A stretch of DNA of 49,036 bases from JBFKQC01 sp041627895 (GTDB lineage Bacteria > Pseudomonadota > Alphaproteobacteria > Rhodobacterales > Rhodobacteraceae). Below are positions 17,293-26,797 of the stretch, in pieces. The notes under the pieces were generated by a model that saw only the letters and a list, made by a program, of their open reading frames with translations, was not told where the DNA came from and did no database searches. The position numbers and the translations under genes were made by a program. Within the stretch, counting starts at the first letter, position 1, and each line of letters starts with the position of its first letter. The stretch covers positions 1 through 49,036 of the forward strand of contig JBFKQC010000023.1 in NCBI GenBank assembly GCA_041627895.1, read 5' to 3'.

Positions 17293-20200
17293 TCAGACCA
17301 GCGTGTCGAAGGCGCTTTTCATCAGCGCCTTGGCGTCGAGGTTGGGCTTGGTCACCTGTATCTTGTTCAGATCCAGGTCGAGCCCGTCCTTCTCGGTGTA
17401 TTTTACCGGGAATTTGGCCGAAAGCTCCATGTTCGGCCCGAACTCGCCCAGCTTCTTGCGCCACGGCCCCCAGGTCTTGGTGATGTCCGACAGCGGCCAG
17501 GGCAAGCTGACCCCGGCCGTGACCGAGGCATTGACGCCGAGCTCGAATTTCGGGCTGGCCTTGACTTCGGCCAGCGCCTCGGCGGCGAAGCCCTCTGCCG
17601 CGTTCCATTTCACGCCGACGTCGATCTTGGCCTCGGCGCCCAGCCCCAGCGTGCCGTCCAGCCCGACGCGGCCCTTGACGTAAGCCACCGCGACCTGCGC
17701 CTTCAGTCCGCCGCCGAGATCCAGCCGGAACCCGGCGAAGGCCGGCACGTGGAACTGCGCCTTGCCCTCGACCTGCGCCTCGGCGGGCTTGTCGAGGTCC
17801 ATCGTCGCCTTGACCTTGGTGTCGCGCAGCTGACCGGGGCCGACATAGGCCAGGAAATCGACCTTGGCATCGACGAAGGCGAAGATGCCGAAACCCACGG
17901 GGCCGAGCTTGACGCCCCAGATCGGGAAATCCGGCGGCGCGATTTCCACCAGCCGCTTGTTGTAGTCGACGCGCTTGAACAGGTCGACCGTGGGCGGCAG
18001 CGCGATCTCGCCGGTGATGATGATCCGGCCGTCCCGGGTGTACTCGATCGCCGCAGTGCCGGTCAGCACCTTGCCAAAGGCGATCGAGGCCTGGCCCTTG
18101 CCCCAGATCTGCAGCTCGCCCACCGGGCCGCCCTCGACCGGGTTGCCGGCCTCGTCCATCGCCATGTTGGTGGCGGTGATCTGGATAAAGCCGGTGGCCG
18201 GCCCCTTGGCCAGATCGACGCGGCCGGAAAACCGCACCGCCTCGCCGTTCAGCGTCACGTCCAGCGACCCGCTGGCGCCCGGCGCCTTCAGCGCGGCGCT
18301 GCCGGCCCCGGAGATCTTCCAGCCGCCTTCGGGATTGCGCAGCGCCCGGACGGTGATCTTGGCATCCGAGACGCCGGGCAGCTTGTCGACCGGCAGGGGG
18401 ATGTCCTTGCCTTCGATCAAGAGCCCGGTTTCGGGCGCATATCCCACGGTGATCGACGCGCCCTTCAGCACGCCGCCCAGCATCAGCGTGCCGGTCATCC
18501 CGAACGTGTCGTTGGTGACGTCGACCTTGATCGTGCCGCTCTCGACGCCGGGCAGCGTGCCCTTCTTGGCGGTCAGCGTGCCGCTGATCGAGAAGGCGTC
18601 GGTCTTCAGCGAATACTTGGCGTCGAGCTCTGCGTTCTCGACGAAATCGAAATCGAAGGCGAACTTGCCGCCGATCTCGATATCCTCGCGCGTCGCCTTG
18701 GCAAAGACCGTGCCCGATCCCACCTTGTCGATGCCGATCCCGGCCTGCCCGGCGAGGAACAGGTTGCCGTCCGAGACGCCGACCCGCAGCGACGGGTCGG
18801 AGACCTTGAGCGGACCGAACTTGAGGTTCTTCGACGGAATCGGGAAGTCGATGAAAATCTCGTCGCCCATCAGCCGGAGCGGCACCTTGAGCCCCGGCAG
18901 CAGCGCCTTCGCGGCGATGATCTCGCCCTCGGCCACCAGCGTGCCGCCCGGGTCGATCCGGGTCCCCACCAGCCTGATCGGGCTCATCGCCTTGGCCGAC
19001 AGCGCGTTCTCGTAGGCGGTGGTGATGTCCTCGCGCTTGATATAGCTGCCGTAGCCGAGCGATTCGTGGTGGTTCAGGTTCAACGGCACGTCTATGGCTC
19101 TGAATCCAAACTTCTTTTTCTTCTTCTTGCTCAGATTGTGCGATACCAGAAGCTTGGCGATCACCTGGTTGGTGTGGCCTTCTGCGGGCGACTTGAAGTC
19201 GGTGATCTCCTTGATGAAGATGCCCTTGTAGAAGAACCCGGGCGGCTTCAGCTTTTGCTTGTCGCCTTTCCCCTCGACCTTGAACTGCGCCACCTTGCCG
19301 CCGGTGAGATCGGGAAAGACGTTGATGAAGCGCAGCCGCGCCGCGCCGCCCTTGGTCGAGGGCTTGAAGCCGAACTCGATCATCTCCTTGGCGGTCATCG
19401 CCTTCAGCTGATCGACCTGCTCGCCCTTCTTGATCTGGTCGCGCGACCAGTAGATGCCGGTCGAGGGCTTTTTCTTCTTCTTGACCTCCTTGAAGTGCAG
19501 CTGCCAGTTCTCCTTGACGACGCGCGGGTCGTCGGGGATCGGCTTGGCAAACTTGACGTCCTTGTTCTCCTTGCGGGATTCGAACTTCTTCAGGTCGTCG
19601 AGGACGTCCTTGATCGCCGCGATGATGTCCTGGTCCGTCTCGCGGCCGACCTGCATGTTGAACTTGGCCAGCAGCATCTGCATGTTGTCGGCCTCGTAGG
19701 ACCCGCCAAGCTGCCATTCCAGGATGTGGTCGGCCTGCATCGGGTTCGGCACGCCGTTCTGGCCGTATTGCGGGCGCAGGATGTTGTCGTGGGTCGAAAG
19801 CTGGTCGAGCGTGCCCAGCATGATCGCGTCGGCGCCGACCTTGCCCTTCTTGACGTAGACGGCAAAGATCTTCTGGTCGCCGGCGCCCGACAATTCCTCG
19901 ACGCCGGGCTTCTCGGTCAGCGTCTTCAGCCGGGTCTTGGCGGCGCCGGCAAAGGCGGCCTTGGCGTGCTCGGACCAGACGTCCGAAGCGTTCTTGCTGG
20001 GCCGCTTGCCGGGGGGGGACAGCTTGAAATCGGTCTCGGTCAGCCCGGCGCCGCTTTTGGCGGCAGGCTGGAACTTGGTGCCGGATGCGAACCCCTTGCC
20101 GACCCCGTCGACCACCGGCACCATGAGCCGCGGGATCACGAAGGTGCCGGGCATCTTGCCGACGGTGGCAAGGTCGATCCTGGCCTTGCCGAGCGTGACC

Positions 20201-21225
20201 TCGGTCAGCGGCGCCTTGGCCTTGTCCTCGGCGGCCTTGGCCGGGTCCTCGGCGCGCTGGATGCGCTGCACCCCGGAACTGCCGCCCTGCTGCTGGACGG
20301 TGTGCGCGGTCTCGTGCGCGATCAGGCGGCGCCCGGCGGTCGAGACCGGATCGTATTGCCCGCGGCCGAAGAACATGTCCTGCCCGACGGTGAAGGCCTT
20401 GGCGTTCAGGCTGTCGGCGGCGCGCGCGGCGCCCTCGCCGGTATGGACGCGCACGCCGGAGAGATCGACGCCCATCCTGCCTTCCATCGTGTCGCGTGTG
20501 CCTTCGTCGAGGCCGGGTGCGGCGCCGCCGCGCATCCGGCCGATCGCCGCTTCGACGCCCGCGGGCGCGGCGCCGCCCGCGGCGCCCGGCCCGGCCTCGC
20601 GCTGCGCGGTCAGCATTTCGGTCAGGTCCTCGCCCTCGCCCGAGGGCGCCTCGGGCCCGGTCGCGCGCATCCGCTGCACCGGCTCTTCTTCCTTCCGGGC
20701 CTCGGGGCCGGTGGCGCGCATCTGCTGGAGCGTCTCTTCCTCCTGCCCTCCGGCCTGGGTCTCGCGCTGGACGCTCTCCTTGTCGGGCCCTCCGGCCTGG
20801 GTCTCGCGCTGGACGCTTTCCTCCTCCTGACCCTCGGCCTGGGTTTCGCGCTGGACGCTCTCTTCCTCGGGCCCGCCCTGCATCGCGCGCTGGACCGCTT
20901 CCTCTTCTTGCCCCTCGGCCTGCGACTCGCGCTGGACCGGCTCTTCTTCCGCCGTTTCGGCCTGGCGCTGCGCGGGTTCCTCGGGGCCGGGCTCGGCCTC
21001 GTCCAGGGGCATGCGCTGCACGGCGAGCGGCGAGATGATCGGCGGCGGCGCGGCGGCGGGCAGGGCAGAGGGGCCGACGACATGATCGGCGATCCGGTCG
21101 GCCTCGCGCTCGAACCGGTCGCCCGCGGCGCCGACCTTCATCCGGCGCTGCAATGCCGCGGTGCCCGGCCCCGCCTTGCGCTGCAGTGCGGGCCGTACCG
21201 CCGCCGGTGTCGGGGCCGCCGCCAC
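17293..21225 (-). CDS. DUF4157 eCIS-associated protein with HNH-like motif; candidate effector
   Basis: A 1310-residue protein and the last gene of the eCIS set. Residues 1-80 carry LQRK/LQRR/VQR motifs typical of DUF4157 proteins; 94-198 is an acidic repeat; 245-315 is DUF4157 with the metallopeptidase-like HETAH at 304-308. Residues 499-523 (DHILEWQLGG, then N514 and N523) match the spacing of an HNH/endonuclease fold. Lysine runs occur at 582-586 and 700-705. About 740-1290 is beta-rich, Gly-spaced and unrecognised. DUF4157 is known to associate with eCIS loci and their toxins, so an injected cargo with possible nuclease activity is inferred. Start is GTG at 21225, 7 bp after the upstream stop. 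Confidence 0.82.
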   Translation of the reverse strand: MAAAPTPAAVRPALQRKAGPGTAALQRRMKVGAAGDRFEREADRIADHVVGPSALPAAAPPPIISPLAVQRMPLDEAEPGPEEPAQRQAETAEEEPVQRESQAEGQEEEAVQRAMQGGPEEESVQRETQAEGQEEESVQRETQAGGPDKESVQRETQAGGQEEETLQQMRATGPEARKEEEPVQRMRATGPEAPSGEGEDLTEMLTAQREAGPGAAGGAAPAGVEAAIGRMRGGAAPGLDEGTRDTMEGRMGVDLSGVRVHTGEGAARAADSLNAKAFTVGQDMFFGRGQYDPVSTAGRRLIAHETAHTVQQQGGSSGVQRIQRAEDPAKAAEDKAKAPLTEVTLGKARIDLATVGKMPGTFVIPRLMVPVVDGVGKGFASGTKFQPAAKSGAGLTETDFKLSPPGKRPSKNASDVWSEHAKAAFAGAAKTRLKTLTEKPGVEELSGAGDQKIFAVYVKKGKVGADAIMLGTLDQLSTHDNILRPQYGQNGVPNPMQADHILEWQLGGSYEADNMQMLLAKFNMQVGRETDQDIIAAIKDVLDDLKKFESRKENKDVKFAKPIPDDPRVVKENWQLHFKEVKKKKKPSTGIYWSRDQIKKGEQVDQLKAMTAKEMIEFGFKPSTKGGAARLRFINVFPDLTGGKVAQFKVEGKGDKQKLKPPGFFYKGIFIKEITDFKSPAEGHTNQVIAKLLVSHNLSKKKKKKFGFRAIDVPLNLNHHESLGYGSYIKREDITTAYENALSAKAMSPIRLVGTRIDPGGTLVAEGEIIAAKALLPGLKVPLRLMGDEIFIDFPIPSKNLKFGPLKVSDPSLRVGVSDGNLFLAGQAGIGIDKVGSGTVFAKATREDIEIGGKFAFDFDFVENAELDAKYSLKTDAFSISGTLTAKKGTLPGVESGTIKVDVTNDTFGMTGTLMLGGVLKGASITVGYAPETGLLIEGKDIPLPVDKLPGVSDAKITVRALRNPEGGWKISGAGSAALKAPGASGSLDVTLNGEAVRFSGRVDLAKGPATGFIQITATNMAMDEAGNPVEGGPVGELQIWGKGQASIAFGKVLTGTAAIEYTRDGRIIITGEIALPPTVDLFKRVDYNKRLVEIAPPDFPIWGVKLGPVGFGIFAFVDAKVDFLAYVGPGQLRDTKVKATMDLDKPAEAQVEGKAQFHVPAFAGFRLDLGGGLKAQVAVAYVKGRVGLDGTLGLGAEAKIDVGVKWNAAEGFAAEALAEVKASPKFELGVNASVTAGVSLPWPLSDITKTWGPWRKKLGEFGPNMELSAKFPVKYTEKDGLDLDLNKIQVTKPNLDAKALMKSAFDTLV
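20632..20946 (-). repeat. Coding tandem repeat, about seven VQR-type units in the DUF4157 protein
   Basis: Residues about 94-198 of the DUF4157 protein are seven degenerate units of 14-17 residues with the pattern EESVQRETQAGGQEE, the last two ending MRATGPEA. The region is strongly acidic with a regularly spaced Gln-Arg pair. It is probably disordered and may mark the protein for loading or for processing by the adjacent HETAH domain. It is prone to copy-number change between strains. Confidence 0.85.
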
Positions 21226-21232
21226 CCGCGCG

Positions 21233-23143
21233 CTAGCCGCCGCCGGCCAGGGCGCGGCGGAGCGCCCTGAGCAGCCGGTCGACCTCGGCCAGCGTGCGGA
21301 TGCCCAGCGCGTCGCGCAACTCGCGCCGGTCGCGGGCGAGGAACGCGTCGAGATCGGCGACGGTGCGCACGCCGCCGGTTCTCAGATGCACCGCGACGTT
21401 GCCGGCGCCGCCAAGCTCGGCCTCGGCCTTCTCGGCGATTTCGGCGACCCGCGGCGTAAGGTTGCCGCCGCGCGGGACCGGCCCGCCGCCGATCTCGCGC
21501 AGCGCGCCCACGCGCAGCGCCACGGTGCTGCCGGCGGGCGCGATGCTGCCCGCGGCCGGCGTCTGCGACAGCACGATGCCGACCTGGCTGCGCGACGACA
21601 CCGGCGTCGTCGAGACCTTGGCCTCGAACCCCGCAGCCTTGACGATTTCCTCGGCCTCGGCCTGGCGCCGCCCGGTCACCGGCGGCACGCGGGCGGTGCC
21701 GGTGTCGGATTGCCGCTCGCCCACGACCAGCGCGACCTTGTCGCCCGGCTGGGCCACGCTGCCGGCCTCGGGCGACTGCTCGACCACCCGGCCGACCAGC
21801 GCGTCCGGGCCGGGCAGGCCCTTGACCTCGCCGACCGCCAGCCCGGCATCGGCCAGGATCGCCTCGGCGTCATGCTGAAAGAGCCGCACGACGCTGGGCA
21901 CCAGGATGCCGTCGGGCGCATCCTCGGGCGCGCCGACGATCAGCGCCACCGCGCTGCCCGGCGCCACCTTGGCACCGGCCGGCGGGCTCTGGTTGATCAC
22001 CAGCCCGACCTTTTCGGCCGGTCCCGGCACCTCGCTGACCGGGCCGCGGTCGAGCCCGGCCTCTTTCAGCCTGGCGTCGGCCTCGTCGACCGAGCCGCCG
22101 GTGACGTCCGGCACGGTGACGAACCCGGGTTCCTCGGCGACGCCGATCTTGACGTCGACCGCGCTGCCCGGATCGACCAGCGTGCGCGGCAGCGGATCCT
22201 GTTCCAGCACCAGCCCCGGCGTTTCATCCGTCACCGGCACCTGGCTGACGCTGCCGAGCGCCAGCCCCGCCTTCTTCAGCGTGGCCTCGGCCTGCTCCAG
22301 CGTCAGCCCGGTCAGGTCGGGCACCGCGGTGCCGGCCTGGACGCCGACGACATAGTCGACCGGATCGCCCTTCTTCACCGTGGCGCCGGCCTCGGGGGTG
22401 TGGCTGACGACGCGGCCCACCAGATCGGGCGCGGGCTCGGTCCGGCGCTTGCCGGGCGTCAGCCCGAGGTTCGAGATCACCGCCAGCGCCGTGCGCTCGG
22501 GCTGGCCGACCACGTCGACCATGGCGAACTCGTCCGGGCCGGTATCGGGTTCGTCGCCCGGTTCGGGGCAGGGCGGCTCGGCGCCGCGCGTCAGGTCGAT
22601 CTCGCGGTATTGCTGCTGGCCCGCGATCAGGCTGGCGGCCGCAGGGTCGCGGTACAATTCGGCGCCGTCCTTGGCGCGGACCGAAAGCCGGAACTGCGTC
22701 TCCGGCGGCACGGTCATCGAAAAGCCGCCCTGATCGTCGGTGCAGTCGAAGGCCAGCCGCCCGGCGTCGCCGCTGGCGATCACCGTCAGCCCCGCCTTCG
22801 GTGCGCCTCTGTCGGTGACACGGCCCCAGACGGTAGCGGTTTCCTTGTCCTGCGGCGGGCGCGCGACGCGGCTGCGGTCGCGTTCCTCGGCCAGCACCCC
22901 AAAGCGTTCCGTCGCCCGGTCCAGATTGGCCTGGCGCCGCGCGACCTCGGCATGTCCGGTGCCCTTGCGTCGCGCCACGCGCGCCACTTCGCGCGCCATC
23001 TGGCCCTGCCGCGCGCGCGCCAGCGGATCGGCCATCGCGTGCGAGGCGAAGCGGATGCAGTCGGCCATCGGCTCCAGTTGGTCGAGGTCCTTCTCGAAGG
23101 CGTCGAGATCGACATTCGGGGCGGTGTCGCGGGTCGTGGCCAT
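21233..23143 (-). CDS. eCIS-linked protein with five PASTA domains
   Basis: A 636-residue protein. Residues 1-95 are helical and charged, 103-180 look like an Ig/carboxypeptidase-regulatory-like module (TVWGRVTDRGAPKAGLTV), and five PASTA domains follow at about 205-268, 273-335, 342-404, 413-475 and 484-546, each ending in a GSxVxLxVG-type strand. The C-terminus (about 560-632) is a compact helical domain. PASTA domains elsewhere bind peptidoglycan or beta-lactams, mostly in Gram-positive kinases and PBPs. Here there is no kinase or membrane segment. The ATG at 23143 follows GGAGG by 7 bp and lies 3 bp past the upstream stop. A wall-binding or tail-fibre role in the particle is inferred. Confidence 0.8.
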   Translation of the reverse strand: MATTRDTAPNVDLDAFEKDLDQLEPMADCIRFASHAMADPLARARQGQMAREVARVARRKGTGHAEVARRQANLDRATERFGVLAEERDRSRVARPPQDKETATVWGRVTDRGAPKAGLTVIASGDAGRLAFDCTDDQGGFSMTVPPETQFRLSVRAKDGAELYRDPAAASLIAGQQQYREIDLTRGAEPPCPEPGDEPDTGPDEFAMVDVVGQPERTALAVISNLGLTPGKRRTEPAPDLVGRVVSHTPEAGATVKKGDPVDYVVGVQAGTAVPDLTGLTLEQAEATLKKAGLALGSVSQVPVTDETPGLVLEQDPLPRTLVDPGSAVDVKIGVAEEPGFVTVPDVTGGSVDEADARLKEAGLDRGPVSEVPGPAEKVGLVINQSPPAGAKVAPGSAVALIVGAPEDAPDGILVPSVVRLFQHDAEAILADAGLAVGEVKGLPGPDALVGRVVEQSPEAGSVAQPGDKVALVVGERQSDTGTARVPPVTGRRQAEAEEIVKAAGFEAKVSTTPVSSRSQVGIVLSQTPAAGSIAPAGSTVALRVGALREIGGGPVPRGGNLTPRVAEIAEKAEAELGGAGNVAVHLRTGGVRTVADLDAFLARDRRELRDALGIRTLAEVDRLLRALRRALAGGG

Positions 23144-23146
23144 CAC

Positions 23147-26100
23147 TTATCCTCCGAGTTCCGACTGGACGCCGTGGCGGGTGTCGTAGGTGGCATTGTA
23201 GCCGGTGGAGTAGTCGCCCCAGCGGCTGCAGAACTTCGAGCCGAAGAGCCCGAACATGTTGCGGTTGTGCACGACCTCGCGGCCGGTGCTGAGCCCCAGC
23301 GCGATGATGCAATGCGTGGTCTGGTTCAGCGCGGTCTGGTTCATGAAGGCGAAGGTGATTGCCGAGATGATGCCGCCGGTCAGCCGCTTCTGCACCCGGT
23401 TGGTCGAGACGCGCAGCGTCGCGCCAAACGCGATCAGGTCCGAGAGCGTGAACAGGACCGCGTTTTCAACCTCGCACTGGTTGTCGGTAAATCCGATATC
23501 GTCGGCCGACAGCAGGAAGACCGAGGACAGCGTGATCTGGAACGTGTCGGAATGGGCGCGCAGCGCGATCTGGTTGCCGTCGATCAGCATCTCGCCGCCT
23601 CGCAGGCGGTCGGGCACGTAGCCCTCGTCGAGGCCGCCGATGGTCGCGGCCTCTTCGGCGACGCAGAGGTTGACGAGGTTGACCGCATCGCCGCCCAGCA
23701 CGTCCGACAGGATTTCCAGCGCCACGTAGTCGATGAAGTCGATCGGCGCGTTCGGGTCGGTGATCTGGCCGGAAAGGCGTGACAACGCGAAACCGAGACC
23801 CACGAGCGAACCGAACAGGTTCGACATCAGCGCCGAGGCGCCGGCGCCGGTCAGCCGGTTGCCCAGCACCATCACCGGCCCCATGGCGATCGCCTTGAGC
23901 GCCCGCGCGCCCGGCGCGTCGACCGTATTGCCCGAGACCAGCAGCGCCGGCGTGTCGGCGCTGCGCCGGTCGTCGGTGAAAGGCGCGTAGGTGGACACGC
24001 CGCCCATCGTCAGCCCGATCACGATACCGCCGCGCCGGCCCGGCGCCAGCGCCACGTTCTCGCCCGGCGTGATGCCGTTGCCCTCGATCCGGTTGCGTTC
24101 GATCCGCACGTCCTCGGCGATGGCGAAGAACACGCCACAGATCGGGTCGGGCCCGGCCGTGCCGTTGCCGGCGATCAGGTTGTCGCGGATCGTGGCGTCG
24201 GAACACAGCGAAAGCGCGATCCCGCCCCAGCCGATGAACTGGCGCAGCAAGGGCGTTGTCGGGCCGACCTCGTTGATCATGCAGCCGGTGATCCGGTTTT
24301 CCGCGATCTCCGCGCTTTCGACGCCCACAAGGTCGGAAAACCCGCCCTTGCCCAGCCCCGAGAAGAGATGCGCCGAGATGCCGCTGAAGCCCATAAGCGT
24401 GATGTCGTTCCGCAGGATGCGGATATCGCGCACCAGCCCGCCCGATTCCGGCGTCAGCGGCACGTCCTCGGGCAAATCCTCGGGTTCCGGCGTGCCGGGC
24501 AGGCGGATGCAGCCCGCCTTGTCGACGAAGGTGCCGAAGCCGTACCAGCCAAGCCCGCCGCGCTTGTGGTCGATGTAATAACCCGGTTGCCTGGCGACGC
24601 TGTCGAAGCGTTCCGAGACCGTGAAATCGCCGCCCGCGGGGCCGGGGCCGAGGATGATGTCGCCGTCGTCGGCGACGAACTGCACCGCGCCCAGCGTGAT
24701 ACCGTGGCCGTTGCCGCCGGTGATCACGTTGTCGCGGATGATGATGCGTTCGGACGGGCCGGCGATGTGGATGCCGCCGGTGGCCATGAACAGCCGGTCG
24801 GTGATTTCGGTGCCGTCGATCCGGCAATCCTCGACGGTCAGGTCGCTGCCGCCCATGAAGATCGCGGCGGTGCGCCCCACCGTGGCGCTTTGCGACAGCG
24901 CCTCGGACATCTGGCGGAGCGTGATCCCGCAGCGCCGGACGGTGGCGCGGTCGAGATCGAGCGCCAGCACCGCGCTGCGGTCGTCGATGCCGATCGCCAG
25001 GTCTTCCAGCAGCAGCCCGCCATGGCTGCCGGGGCCGCTGGCCTTGGCGACGACGGCCTCGACGCCCGCGGCCTCCATGGTGATCCGGCGGATATGGGTT
25101 CCCTGGCAATCCACCAGCGTGATCAGCGCCTCGTTTCGCGCCGGGTCCCGCGACCAGAGCGTGCCGCGCCCGCAGCCGGTGATGGTGATGTTCTGGCCGT
25201 TCTCGATCACCACGCTTTCGGCATACTCGCCTTCGTGGATGCAGACTTCGCCGCCCTCGGGCGGCAGCCGGTCGACGGCCTCCTGGATCGAGGTGACGTC
25301 GCCATGGCTGACCACGCCGTCGCCCACCGTGACGCGGCAGCAGCCGCCGACCCGGCAGAGCGGGCGGAAGCGGTGGCGGCAATCCAGTGGGTCGCCCGGC
25401 ACCGGGCCGGTCCAGGGGATCAGCGCCAGCGGCGCCAGCAGGCGGCGCGGGCCGGCGGGCGGCGCGCCCGTCAGCAGCTTCAGCGGCGTCACCCGCGTCG
25501 GCGTGTTGGGCCGCGCCGACACGATCCAGTGGTCGCCCGGCATCCCGTTGGCCGAAAACTGCGCGGTCAGCCCGGTCTCGCCCAGCTCTACGGGATCGAT
25601 CAGGTCGATGGCATGATCGACCGCCGTGCCCTCGCCGCCGCCGGTCCAGACGCGCAGGAAGAAATAGCGTTCCAGCCCCGCCGAAGCATCGTCCAGCGGG
25701 TTGATCGCGGCCTGGCCGTCGGCCGAGTTGAACCAGTCGTCCCAGGCTTGCGGGATGTCGGCGCCGACATGGATGCGGTCGTGTTCCGGGTCGTATCCGG
25801 TTTCCACCCGCAGCAGCAGACCGGTGGGTTCGGCCACCTTCTCCATGTTGTCCATCACCGCGCCCCAGCGCATCAACTCGACCGTCATCCCGGCCAGCGG
25901 CCAGCCGAATTCGTCGCGCGGCGGGGTCAGGAAATGGATGCGCCGGCGGTTGCCGTTCTGATCCTGCTGCACCTGCACGCGGTACAGCGGCGCGGCGTTG
26001 TCGCGCCCCCAGACGAAGCGGCCGGGGCTGGTGACCTGGATGCGGAACGTCTCGTTCCGGGCGCCGAGGAACCCGGCTTGCGCCGATGGGCGGCAGAGGT

Positions 26101-26767
26101 CGTTCAGCGGATCGAGCTGGGTGAAGCCGATGGTCAGCCTTGTGTCCGAGACCACCTCGCAGCCCGCCGGATCGAGCGTGCCGCCCGGGAACTCGCGCGC
26201 CACCAGATCGGCGAAGGCGGCGGCGCAGGTGTCGGGCACGTCGTCGAGCACCTTGACCCGGCCCATCACGCGGCGCCGCGCCGCGCTGTCGGCACCGCCG
26301 AGCGCCACCTCGAAAAGCTCGGCATCCTCGGTCGCGGTGACGGTCTGTTCCCAGCCCATCAGATAGACCAGATCGGTGCGTTCCTCGCCCGGTCCGGGAA
26401 GCGGCGGTCCGGGGACGTCGAGGTCCATTCCGATCCAGTCGGGCTGGTTCTGATAGGTCATGTGCGTGGCGCCCGAGCCCGGAACGATCGCGGTCGAAAG
26501 CCTGAGCCCGGCCAGGTAGAAGCTGCCGCCGTCGAGGCTGAAATCCAGCCGGTCGTCGGCGTCGATCCCGGCATCCGTCACCCGGAACCCGTCGCCGGGC
26601 GCGCCCTTCTCGCAGATCGTCTCGGCCACCGCCTCGCGCAGCATCAGCGCGCCGATATCGTCCGCTTCGGTCTCTTCCGCGTCGAGCGGCAGGCGGCCCT
26701 GCTGGCGGACGACGCCGGTGAATTTCTGCAGCGGCCTTAGCGAGTGCCGGGAAATATCGGCGGTCAT
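23147..26767 (-). CDS. Right-handed parallel beta-helix protein of the eCIS set
   Basis: A 1206-residue protein. The N-terminal part (MTADISRHSLRPLQKFTGVVRQQGRLPLDAEE) matches a family often found beside eCIS baseplate genes. From about residue 461 (Cys-rich CRHRF and GGCC) a long beta-helix runs to near the end, with repeated N-x-I/D-N-x-I turns such as IRDNVITG, IAENRITG, IRDNLIAG and IERNRIEG. Such helices often bind or cleave carbohydrate and form tail fibres or spikes. No signal peptide is present, as expected for a particle component. A receptor-binding fibre is the likeliest role, by inference. Confidence 0.75.
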   Translation of the reverse strand: MTADISRHSLRPLQKFTGVVRQQGRLPLDAEETEADDIGALMLREAVAETICEKGAPGDGFRVTDAGIDADDRLDFSLDGGSFYLAGLRLSTAIVPGSGATHMTYQNQPDWIGMDLDVPGPPLPGPGEERTDLVYLMGWEQTVTATEDAELFEVALGGADSAARRRVMGRVKVLDDVPDTCAAAFADLVAREFPGGTLDPAGCEVVSDTRLTIGFTQLDPLNDLCRPSAQAGFLGARNETFRIQVTSPGRFVWGRDNAAPLYRVQVQQDQNGNRRRIHFLTPPRDEFGWPLAGMTVELMRWGAVMDNMEKVAEPTGLLLRVETGYDPEHDRIHVGADIPQAWDDWFNSADGQAAINPLDDASAGLERYFFLRVWTGGGEGTAVDHAIDLIDPVELGETGLTAQFSANGMPGDHWIVSARPNTPTRVTPLKLLTGAPPAGPRRLLAPLALIPWTGPVPGDPLDCRHRFRPLCRVGGCCRVTVGDGVVSHGDVTSIQEAVDRLPPEGGEVCIHEGEYAESVVIENGQNITITGCGRGTLWSRDPARNEALITLVDCQGTHIRRITMEAAGVEAVVAKASGPGSHGGLLLEDLAIGIDDRSAVLALDLDRATVRRCGITLRQMSEALSQSATVGRTAAIFMGGSDLTVEDCRIDGTEITDRLFMATGGIHIAGPSERIIIRDNVITGGNGHGITLGAVQFVADDGDIILGPGPAGGDFTVSERFDSVARQPGYYIDHKRGGLGWYGFGTFVDKAGCIRLPGTPEPEDLPEDVPLTPESGGLVRDIRILRNDITLMGFSGISAHLFSGLGKGGFSDLVGVESAEIAENRITGCMINEVGPTTPLLRQFIGWGGIALSLCSDATIRDNLIAGNGTAGPDPICGVFFAIAEDVRIERNRIEGNGITPGENVALAPGRRGGIVIGLTMGGVSTYAPFTDDRRSADTPALLVSGNTVDAPGARALKAIAMGPVMVLGNRLTGAGASALMSNLFGSLVGLGFALSRLSGQITDPNAPIDFIDYVALEILSDVLGGDAVNLVNLCVAEEAATIGGLDEGYVPDRLRGGEMLIDGNQIALRAHSDTFQITLSSVFLLSADDIGFTDNQCEVENAVLFTLSDLIAFGATLRVSTNRVQKRLTGGIISAITFAFMNQTALNQTTHCIIALGLSTGREVVHNRNMFGLFGSKFCSRWGDYSTGYNATYDTRHGVQSELGG

Positions 26768-26797
26768 GGGTCTACTCCCTTATGAATTCTTGGCCCG

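Noticed and set aside
16012..21270. Plus-strand open frame of about 1750 codons opposite the lytic transglycosylase and DUF4157 genes
   Set aside because: It is the complement of real genes in GC-rich DNA where stops are rare; its composition is full of Arg/Gly/Ala/His and shows no domain, and the minus strand carries recognisable DUF4157 and MltB domains.
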